This document shows, piece after piece, positions 24,301-35,400 of a stretch of DNA of 64,000 bases. The number at the start of each line of letters is the position of its first letter. Within the stretch, counting starts at the first letter, position 1. Below the pieces are notes generated by a model. It saw only the letters and a list, made by a program, of their open reading frames with translations, did not search any database and was not told the origin of the DNA. The DNA lies in the NCBI GenBank assembly GCA_013396755.1, contig VWZF01007071.1, positions 256,502 to 320,501 of the forward strand. The letters are read 5' to 3'. Source of the stretch: Sclerurus mexicanus. Its lineage: Eukaryota; Chordata; Aves; Passeriformes; Furnariidae. Both the position numbers and the translations under genes were made by a program.

Positions 24301-24513
24301 TGAATTGTCTGCACCACCAAGTCCTTGATGGATGCTTAGGGAGCTCATGCCACAACCTTGAGTGCTTCGTCCCTGTTAAGTGCTGTACTCATGCTGCAGC
24401 TCACACTCTCCTCCTCCGGGAAAAAACATTTTGTGGCTGATTGATCAGTTTTACTAACCGACTGTCTAAACTGCAAATACTCCTGCTCAAGAGGAATAAA
24501 AAGTAAGAGCTTT

Positions 24514-24550
24514 CCCTGCATATGCACCAGTGTGAGGTGCATATGCAGGG
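24514..24550. repeat. Perfect 15-bp inverted repeat with 7-nt loop
   Basis: Left arm CCCTGCATATGCACC (24514-24528), spacer AGTGTGA, right arm GGTGCATATGCAGGG (24536-24550). The arms are exact reverse complements, and each contains the self-palindrome TGCATATGCA. It lies 1.5 kb beyond the DCAF4 poly(A) signal in the convergent intergenic gap. Confidence 0.95.
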
Positions 24551-26057
24551 CCTGATGGCCCTACAGGATGAAGGGGGCAGGGAGCAAAGTCTCCATAAAT
24601 AAGTTGCTCTGGCCAAAAGCTTTAGGTACAAGAGTAGTAATATCTCTTAAGAAATGAAATAGCTAGAAACCTTTGTAACATGCCTAAGAGGGTAGTGGTG
24701 GTGGTTTTCTCTGAGGGCAGAAACAGGATTGCTTAGTGGGGGACTTGAAAGCCCCTTCCTTCCTAGGATGCTCAGCACTGTTGTGTGCCTTTCCAGCAAG
24801 GACACAGATGGTATCTCAGGTGTGGGTGCTGTGCTAGGTACACCCCACAGTAAGCCACAGCTGTAGATACCAGCAATGCACCTTTGTGTGCATGTGCAGC
24901 CTACACCTGCTGTCAGAAGGCATTGGAATGCTGATGCCCAGCCTTGCTCTGACATGGCCCCCTCCCTGAGCCAGCTGGACACAGCCGCCTTCTGAACATG
25001 CTGGGCAGCCTGGCTGTGATTATAACCCATTTGGGTCTCACCTGCTGACCCCATGGAAAGTAGCATTTCTGACATCACAATTGTGCATCTAAATGCTCTA
25101 AGTGGATCCCAGGATGAAAAGGTGGTTCCTGCACTCCTTTAATAAGAATTTTTAAAAACTTGAGCGCAGTGTGTCTTTCCTGTGAAGGCTGTTCATCAGC
25201 CTTTATGCCCCGTGGGTTCCTGATCTTGTCAATGTTTCCTACAGATACTTGCCCAACCCAGACTGGTTACCAGGCAAGAGCTGGAGACACAGAGGCTCCA
25301 TGGGAGGGTAACTGTTTTTAAGTTACAGGGAGCAGGTGCTACAACTTCGTAGCTGAGGGCCCAGTTGTACCTCTGAATGCAAAAGCCCTGACTTTGCATG
25401 GGTGACCTCTTTAGGATTTGAGGATGTGGTCTGTCCAGACTGGGCTTGTGTCTGGCTACAGCTGCATGAGCAAGCCTGCCATTCCAGTTTGCTGATCAAA
25501 CTCCATGTTAGGGATGTGGAATTGGTTAGGAAACACTATGATAAATCAACAGGGTCATTTAGCTTTACTACGGGACCAGAACAGGGGCTTTGCTCTATGC
25601 CTGTTGCTTTTCAAAGGGAATGGTAGCAGGGCAGTAACATGCTACCATCATCTGAAAAGGACAAAGTTTAGTATGTCCCAGCTCAAACGACCAACACTCT
25701 GAGTGAGGAAACAGCTATTCCTTGGACTGCTTCCAGCCGTCGATGTAGTAGAGGCAGCTGAAGCAGGAACCCAAAGCTATTCCAGAAAAAGCCCCAGAAC
25801 ACTTAAAGCATCAGCTTTTCAACACCAGCTGCTTCACTCTGCTAATCCACTCTGCTGGGCCAGCCTACTTGCTCAGGTAGATGTGACCACAGCTAAGTGG
25901 TTTTATGACCCAACTAGGATTAAGTTAGATCAGCCTTTTGCCAGCAAATTCAGCTAGCACAACACAGACCCTTAATTAAAGTTACCAGCTTTGCAGGGCT
26001 TACAGTTAGGTTTCAAAGAGGCTGAATACTGCCTACAGAGTTAATCAACATTCAGCT

Positions 26058-26063
26058 TTTATT
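26058..26063 (-). terminator. DCAF4: DCAF4 poly(A) signal
   Basis: TTTATT on the + strand, AATAAA on the - strand, 177 nt downstream of the DCAF4 stop. It implies a short 3' UTR with cleavage near 26030-26048. Confidence 0.7.
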
Positions 26064-26239
26064 TACAAGAGGTCTGAGATGTATACAGCAAGATTTGCTG
26101 AACCTGCTGAAGGAGGTTCAGAATTAGATGGGTAAAGCAGATGCAACAGCAGCACATAATAGCTTGGTGACTGGTGTAGAAATTTTGAAGTCATGTATAG
26201 ACTGGCAGCTTTGTAGACCAGTCTGAGGAGAATATTGTG

Positions 26240-26433
26240 TCAGGTATAGGAGAAGTGGTAGAGATCCTGTTTGACAGCCATGAGTAAGCCAGGAACTCCT
26301 CGGCTACCCCCAAGTCTTGAAGAAAACACCACACTAGGAATGGCATCTTTGGATGATGGGTGGGGAGAAGGGATGGTTCTAAGCAGATGGGCATCTTGGA
26401 GACTCCAAATTCTGGTGTAGCAATCCTGACCAA
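26240..26433 (-). CDS. DCAF4: DCAF4 last exon, C-terminus and stop
   Basis: A 194-nt coding part after CTTTCCAG. It encodes VGQDCYTRIWSLQDAHLLRT, then IPSVVFSSRLGGSRG and the end DLYHFSYT-TGA (26242-26240). The human end is a similar CYSYS. Confidence 0.95.
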
Positions 26434-29400
26434 CTGGAAAGGAAAGAACAACAAAGTTCAACATAACACAAAAAGTACTTTACCTGTCTCTGCAAGATTA
26501 TCTCCACAGATGCAGAAGGTCTGTGGGGAAAACACCCTGACTGTTTGTACACACATTAAAGGCAAAGTGCTTAGCCATACTTTATGAAACAGGAAAAGTG
26601 GGAAAAATGTGCATTTCCTATTAGACATTTAAAGGTATGAGATATCAGTATTTAGAGTGCTTTTCTCTTTATCAAGCTCCTAGGTCAAAAAATGGGAGAA
26701 AAACTCAGTCAAACTAAAAAGAATCCTTCTCGATATTCTGCCACTTAGTGACAAATCCAAGGAGAGAAGGTCAGTCTCTTCACAGTGATGATTTAGGGAT
26801 TTTGCTTCATTTTTTGCTACTTTTCCTTCACCCACCACAAATATAATAATAAAAAAATCTGAGTGTAGCCATGTATATTCAGTATGAACCAGAGCGGTAT
26901 AGACAGTTGACATGCCAATGCTTCGATCCATCACCACACTATCCACTTAACCACCAGCTAAACACAATCTTTAATCTCTATAAATTTATCACCAAGTCTC
27001 CTGTTCACATGTTTTTTCCTGAATTTCAAAATCAAGTGTTTTCTCACTGTACTTCTGGATATATTGTGAAAGGATAATAGACTTTTGCAGGACACAGCAG
27101 ATAAAGTTGTTAAGTGCTACACAGGAGTCATTACAGTAGGTGTGCATTCATAACATCATTTCTTAATTTTCATAGCATATTACAGTATGTCTAAGGCTAA
27201 CTTTCTTCTGAATTTTAAAGAATTAGCAGCTTTACAGCTTCTCACACCTGTAAATAAGAAACATCTCTCAGGCATAAGAAAACCACTGCCACACACTCCA
27301 CAAATAAGGGAGGAGGGGGAAGTCAACCCACCTGCTGTAAGAAGTCCTTCCTCCTCATTTACATGCAAAGGGAGGATAGCATATTCATTGTGATGACCTT
27401 TGTACTGTTTCACACACTTTGTTGTTCTCAGGTCCCACAGTTTTATCTGCAAATTGAAGGAATTGTTTGAGAGAGGCTATATTAAAGCAGAGAGCACTTA
27501 ATGGTTGGACCTGTTAGAACAGGTCTAGAAGAGGGCCATGAAGATGATCAGAGGGCTGGAGCACCTCTCCTATGAAGACAAGACTGAGAGTTCAGCCTGG
27601 AGAAGCAACCTTCCAGTACCTAAAGGGGGCTACAAGAGAGCTGGAGAGGAACAATTTACATGGGTATGTGGTGATAGGACAAGGGGGAATGGCTGATATG
27701 ACAGAAACAATGGTTTGAAACTGACAGAGGGTAGGTTTAGATTAAATATTAGGAAGCTCTTTAATATGAAGGCGGTGACTGACTATGATAGCTTGCCCAG
27801 AGTACTTGTGGATGCCCCATCCCTGGAAGTGTTAAAGGCCAGGTTCTATGAAGCTTTGAGCAACCTGGTCTAGTGGAAGGTATCCCTGCCTATGGCAAGG
27901 GGCTGGAACTAGAATATCTTTAAGGTTCCTTCCAACCTACACACTTCTGTGATCAATCAGTGGATCCGGAAGAGGACCCATATATGGAACTACCACCCAG
28001 TTCCCTACTATATATGAAGAACAGCCATCTGCCCTTGGGATTGGGATAAGCACCTGTCAATGCCCAGACACTCAAAAGAATAGAGTATCTTAAATACAAC
28101 AAAACCACACCTTTCCAGCCATATCTGCTGCCATAAGATAATGTTCAGCCTCCATAAGGTGAATAGATGTAACTGCTGAGCCGTGGAAGAGACGAATTGC
28201 TTTCCAGCTCTGTCCCTTTCGGTTACGTTGACGCACATCAATGCTGAAAATCTCACCGGAACGGCAGCCATTGTACAGCACTGGGGTCTGGAAGAATCCA
28301 ACAGAAAGAGGCCCACTATGTAACAGCTGTAAGGATCTTACAACTTATACAGACAGAATCTGTGTCATGCTTTTGAGATCTATGGTGCAGTTAATCTTTT
28401 TGTTGCTATTCAATTGTGTGCCAGCATCAGACTGCATCAGCTCTGTTGTGAACAGCCACGCAACAGTAGCCGTGATGACACCCTTTTGTACAGCACGAGG
28501 AGTGCCATCACAAACAGAACAAAGAGCCCACCCGTGAGGCAGCGCTCTGGAAAAACAAAGGTGTATGGTTCTCCCTACCTGTCTGGCAAACTGTTGTGCC
28601 AACACATCACTACTGGTTCCAAATGTCTGTCGATGCCCTGTCACTACATTGGTCACAAGAACTCGTCGTGTCAGGCCTAAAGAAGACAGATTACGTTAAT
28701 TTAGTTGTAATTTGAGTAGCATCTGGGAGATGAACACAGTAAGTCTTTCCCACTGAGACAGAGGGGGTTGCTAGCCTTGCAGAGAGATCACCTGTGCTAA
28801 AGCAGTTGTCTGCTTGGGGATTCAGGCACCAAGCACAGGACCAGGCAGTGGATATCTTGAAACTGCACAGCATTCCAGGTCGATCTCCTAGAAGAGAGGA
28901 GCAACACATGAAGTGTTCATAAAATATTAGGACAGGATGATAACTCAGAAAGGTTCTTAGACTGCCATGCTTCTTTTAACATTTCAGTCTGAAGCAGAGA
29001 AAGCGTTACCCATTTAGTGTCACTATGCTACTCAAGACATAGGAAAAAGCAGGACTTTATGACTGTAAGACAGGCACCTACAGTGTATATAAACAGATGA
29101 TATTGAGAGACAGTGAAATTTATTCAGTAGTCAGAGGGCTAACCATGGCAGGAAAGAGAAAATCAACACCTGCCTTGCCGAACTATGTAAGCCATTTTTA
29201 AAAGACGAGTAGGCTAGAAATAAAAAACATTTACTTTATAAACTACAGATTAGCCAAAGCCTAGCCTATAAGCTCATGGCCTGCCTATTTAAAAAAAAAC
29301 ACAAACAAACAAAAATAAAACATTTGATTAAGTAATAATACCCTAGATTTGACCCTTACTCATGTAACTCCTGCACAAAATTTATGTCAATTAGCAGACT

Positions 29401-32400
29401 AGACTAAGTCCTCAGTTTTCCCTTCATGGTACATCACACATACATGTCAGGTAGCAGATGTGACATGGTTAAGAGTGGACGGACAACATAGTTTTAGGAT
29501 AAATTCTACTTTGCTCCCAGCATCTACTTAGCAAGGTTCCCACAAACCAACTATTTAGGAGAGTGAAGTAGGTCAAACTTGGAAATACCTTAACAGTCAA
29601 CAGAATATACTTGACAGGAGGATTTTGGTAGAACTCACAATATCTAGTTATGGTGAAGGGCTTAAAATGTTCTACAGAGCAACTGGGCACACTGGCCTAG
29701 TGGCCATCTATCCTAGTGACTCTTCAAGTTCATGCTGACTCTTAGCATATTTTTTAATGGCTGCACAAATAGCATGACATTAAAAATTTTAAATACATCC
29801 ATCGCTCTTATCTATATCACAGACTTCCTCTGTATAAACTTAACTGATCATGTCTGAACAGAAACTAGTTTAGAGGACTGCGCTCTGTGACTTGAAGAAC
29901 CATGGTTCTAACAACTATCAAGAAAGTCCAGTGAATAAAATCCTGCTCCCAAGGACATTCAACAAACAAATATATAAAGATACAGCTATAGCCATCAGGG
30001 TTAAAACACAGTATTCTCCCAAACAGTCATGTGTATGCACAACTGAGCATGAGCCCGTACAAGGAGCTATGGGCTGAGACATTTAATTTCCACCTTTGAT
30101 TAATCCATTGAGCATATTTGAGTAGCTGCTGTGAGAAGGGATTCTGCACTGGCTCTTGACAGTCTACAAGGAAATGTGAGTACTTCTTGTGTGCAGCTTC
30201 TGAGTATTAATTACAAGCCAAGCTACTTATGAAAAAATCTCAAATGATTACAAGTGACGTGTTCTGCCAAAGTCACGTACAGCAGCAACTAAAAGTAAAA
30301 TAGTGTTTTGAATACTGCTTGTTAATTAAGTCTTGAGTTGTTTCCTCATTTCACTTCTTAAGCTGTTTTACAATTTCCAAGACAAGTCTCACCAACTGCT
30401 GAAAGAAATGCTGAAATAATCTTTCATTTGTGCTCTTTTCATACCATAGCTGCAAGAATTGGAGAAGCAAAAGCAACAAAAACACCCTACCTGGGTTAGT
30501 GCTGCTGAACAATGATGCTGGAAGCAGACTGGCACAGCCTGGTGTTTCTGCAATTCCCATGAGACACAGCTTGCTGAAGTGAGTTAAGGAAAACAGATTT
30601 CTCCCTAGAATAGAACAGGTTGCCTAACATTTATAGCTGGGAAAAGCAAGATGCTCTGACACAACCACAGCTCACAGTACTTCCTCTTGAGACTTTTGAT
30701 TTGTGTTACAGTTTACAACTAAGTCCTGACTTTTCATTTCTTTCGTAGGAATGAACTAGAAACAACTAAAATTCTTGCTTGTGTGTTTTCACTATCTGAA
30801 AGGTAGGAGAAGAGGAACAGTAGAGAACTTTACTAATGATAGGGGGAAAAGAAAGAAAGCATGGCCTACATAGATCATTCCTCTCATCTTTACTAGTGCT
30901 GATGACACTGCATTAGTATAGATCTGGTTTTTGTAGAGGTAAGTTAGAGAAGCACACATTGGTGAGGCAAGGAAGACTTACTTTAGATTGCATTTTGTGA
31001 AGACTACACCAGGTATAAATAGAACTGAAAGCTGCATTTCAAGTTCAGTGGGGTAAATCTGTAACAGGACTTGAAGAAATTTCAAACCCACCAAACCAAG
31101 CCATCCCAAACTCCTCAGCCGTGCATACACCTGGTGATCTCCTGCCCTCTGATGGGTCAGTCCGGAATTGCCTGGGTTTTCCCACAGGCCATTCCATATT
31201 TTTCTATGTAATTTCTTTTGGCATTTTAATAGTACATCTGTTGTCTGCTATCTCCCATGCCAAAATACCATTTTCTTCCTCTCTTCTGGGCTCTGTACTG
31301 TCCACTACTGCTTCCTCTACTATATCATCAACCTCTCTCTTCTGAGACAGACCTGCAGACCATGCTCTGACAGTTGCAGAGCAGGATGCCAATGAATTGC
31401 TCCCATTCTCCCCAACCAATTTAAACAGAAATGAACCAACTCACTTTCAAAGAAGTTCACTTCAGAGAGAAGTTGTTGCCTTAACTCTCTGCTCTTGTTC
31501 TTTTGCCTCAGACAATTTTTAAGCAGCAGGTCATTTTGGATAAAGCAGTTAACATACACTATTAATGAAGTGGGAATTCTCCAGGGCAGAAAACATGGTC
31601 TTTCATCTACTATTACACTGGAACAATTCTACATATATCTAAAATAAACCATACATCTCTCTTGTTAATACCAACATTTTTCAATTTCTATAACTTCCTC
31701 TGTTTTCCAAACTTATTTTCTGGGACAACTACACAAGAGCTATTCCTGGAAGTTAGTTTTTCTGTGCAGCATGATGCAGACTTGTGAAAGCTGAATTTCA
31801 ATTTTGCTTTTTTTTTAAAAGGATATAAAACATGAGAATCTGGATGAGTCAGTGATGCCCAGCACACAGAATTCACCTTCAGATACAAGAAGACATACTA
31901 TTTTTGTGATCTGTTATTCAATTAATGAAAGATTATTTCCATACAAAAATGACATAAAATTAGGCACTGCGCACAATTCAGTAGTCCACTAAATAGCCCA
32001 GTAATGGGGCATGAGCATTTTAGCCTCATACTCCTCTTGCAATGACAGAACAGCATTGAGAAGTCTGAGAAAACACAGACTGAGGCACCAAGCACATCCT
32101 TGAAAGATTTTGAGCATGAAGAGATTATGAAAGCCTGTTTTAAATATGCATCATGTTTAAGGATAAACACATTTCCCCAAAATTATTTTGAAGAAGCATG
32201 CAAATCTTGGTAGTTTTTGGCCCTCAACACTAGTTTTCCCAGCCACGGTCCAAGTCTAAAGTAAGTACTATCATTGGAAGCTGAAACATAGTCTTCTGTT
32301 CCAATTGCAGCATAACAATCCTCAGAACTATCACTGGTACTGAGGACTCTCAGAGACAAGTTTACTGTGGTTCTGTGTTTAGCCAAGTTTCACATTTCTA

Positions 32401-35400
32401 GATTCTTCCATTCTCTTCTCCTAACCCCTTCCCCAACCCACATGGCATTTCTGCCTGAGCCTCCCTCCTAAGAACAGCGTTCTGAGAATGCAACAACCAA
32501 AGGAAGGAGGAACAGAAAACAGTACTTTGCGGTTTGTGAAGTAGAGGTTGTCATACATCTCCACAGTGAGAGACTCCTTCCCCAAACCGCTGAGATTGAT
32601 GATACCATATTTACATCCTCCATGCTCTACATCGTTCACAGTGAATATTCGTTCACAAGCAACATCTGCCTGTAAAATAAAAGCTTGCCGGTCACACTTA
32701 CTGGAAACTTACAGGAAAAACAGCTTGAGGGAGCTGCATGAGGTCTAAAATGAAACAACACATTAATTCTGATCCCTGTAACACCACCTCCTTTTCATTC
32801 ACCTCTAAAAGCAGTGGCCAACTCCTTTTTACATGCATGCACAGGAAAAACAGGGGTAAGAAAAGGATTTAGTCCTTGGCTAACAATAAATGATCTTCCC
32901 AGTTTTAACAGTTCTATAACCTTACTCTGGCTGATGGTAAGCACAGATTGGTATCAGTAGAGGACACAAACCAAAAATTTAAACCTTATCAAAAGTGAAC
33001 CTGGAATTCTCCTGCTGTTAGATCACAGCAAAAAGGCTGGTGCTACATTTTAACTTTTCTTTTATGACACTAAGTTTCTGACTCCCTTCTGGCTTCAGCT
33101 CGCTATGCAGTGTTCTGTTTACAAGGCCAGGAGCTGGTCCTAGAAAGCTTCCTACATAGCCTATGAAAGTATTTGCTCCAGATCATGAAATATAAAGTTA
33201 TTACTGATGTTTCCATAGATTCCCTGGACCACAGGCTTTGCCACTCCCAAAATTCTCTTTCCTTTTCTTCTTCTTTCTCTGGATCATCTCTATTCACTCC
33301 TCCAAGTCTCATTCCTACTTACTCCCAAAAGAACATGTTGATCAAATAAAAAAAGAAAAAAAAAACACTTTCTTATCCAAACTTTTTTATAATTCTCCTT
33401 TCTAGGAAAGGAACAGTCTCTCCCTACCTGTTCAAAATTACTGAGCACAGATTTCAAGAACTGACACAACAGGAATAATATATCTTTGAAAGCAAAATTT
33501 GACCTATGTGATTTGATTACCAGAGCCTGAATTTTCACTGAAGATGGGCTCTCTCTTTATCCTAAAGACTTATCATTTCTCATAACATACCACAATGATT
33601 TTAAAATTGTTGGTTCCAGCAACTGAGGAATCCGGACTGTGAATTTCTATCTTCCTCCTCTGCATGCAGTTCACTTTTAGTTCATGGACTAGCCTGTAAA
33701 AGTAGGTGAGAGCATGAGGGGGTTGAAAAGATGAGAATTGAGGTAAGCCTAAGTTTAATGCCCATGAAAAGAATTCTGGACAGCATTTAGAACTGCTTCT
33801 CAATCACAGATGTGGAAATACCTGAATAACTAGCATGCTGAAATTGAACTTACATAACCCACAAACATGTGCATCTTCCACATTAATTGAATTTCATTCC
33901 ATTTTTTTAACTCCAGCACATCTTTAGTAGCAGAAACAACAACAGAGCAAGCCACTAACTTAACCTGCCTTCTGCACTGTTACTGAATCTGAGTTACCTT
34001 AGCTATTCCAGTGGGACGGGGGAAGGGGAACAGTCACATCAGTTGAAAGGCATTCATCCAAAGAAAAGCTGTGCCATATTCATCAGCAAATTCACATACA
34101 TATGTGTATGCATAGATAAAGTGAACTTTTTTTGAAGTGAAATTGGAAAACAATTCCTATTTGAATTCTCATCATTTTAGTAATCTGCTTATAACAGAAT
34201 ATAACCTTTTTGCTAATGTTAAGTAATATGTTCCTCCTTCTCCTAATGGAACAGTAAGAAATGCAAAAAAACCCTGACAGAAACAGTTGCACTAATAGCA
34301 GAACTTGGCAAACAGAAGTCAAATCAAATCACTGTACCTGCAATAACTTGTGGAGCTGAGCAAACCCAGCTGCCTTTTCTGTAACAGCACAGATGAATTC
34401 AGTCCAGCCCTTGTTGTTTTCTGGAAGAGTATGGAAACATATTCAGTTATTTGCTTGTTTACGATTCAAACATGGCTGTGGGTCTTAGATGTTTGAGATG
34501 TGTATGTAACTTTTTTCTTTAGCCTACATACATTAAAATTTTCAGAATATCTATAAAACACATTCCAGCACTATCTCTGGTCTACTACAGTAAGTAGACA
34601 AGAATACATTCCTGTGAGACGTGGGGTGCTTCTATAAATATAAAAGCTGGATAAATAATACCAAAACCCAACAGCTATTGTTTTCATTCTACATAATCAG
34701 CAGTACCACCTGGAGGTGTGAAGTCACCTTCTGGCTTCACTACACCACCTTAAATTCTTATTATACAGGAAAATATTCTATCACAACAAGACTGCTATTC
34801 AGTGTGCAGTCTTACTGTTGCACTGAACTGCTTTTCCATTCCATTTTCATTCCCCAAACAGCAGGGGGGTTGGAACTAGATGATCTTTAAGGTCCCTTCC
34901 AACCCAAGCCATTCTATGGTTCATAATTTTTTAAAATTTCATGCAAACTCTCTGAGGAGACCAAATGCAGAATTATGGAGTAAAAAATATTTTTTATAAT
35001 GCTTAGCTGTTTGAGAGTCAAAATGTTCTTCACAGTGAAGACTAAAGAGCTTAATAGCTGGTTGGAGCCCTTCATTACCAAAGGAAAAGAACACTGCTCA
35101 CTTCTTCCAAATGACAGCATATTTAAATGAAACTGTTATTTGTAGATGTAAAAGAAACATTTTTCAGATAATGAAAAAGCATCCCTGTTGGATATTTTAT
35201 CCAGATTACAGATATGCAGCATCAACACTAACTCTGCTGTAACACAGCCCACAGCCTTTTCTAGGCATAAACATAAGACCTGCCTTAATTTTACCTGTCT
35301 GATGAAGTTCTTCATGAATGAGCTGTTTCCACCAAGTATGATCAGTATTATTTTTTCAGGGTCCAGCAATATGATCAATAAATTTATTAAGTATGTGGAA

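Larger units (their letters stand above)
16905..26057. other. ZFYVE1 3' UTR and intergenic gap between convergent genes
   Basis: The 3' UTR of ZFYVE1 starts at 16905; its end is uncertain. ATTAAA variants occur at several places (for example near 18018, 18257 and 18311), but the first canonical AATAAA after the stop is at 21158-21163, overlapped by another at 21162. The rest up to the DCAF4 poly(A) signal is intergenic. It holds a TA/CA-rich microsatellite (21340-21378) and a perfect inverted repeat (24514-24550). No coding exon was recognised. Confidence 0.7.

Noticed and set aside
30574..31826. Ordinary GT-AG splicing using CAT|GTTTTA as donor for this DCAF4 intron
   Set aside because: The donor is weak and needs the AAG|CTG acceptor, dropping two conserved residues; the U12 motifs fit much better. 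Kept only as the refuting alternative.
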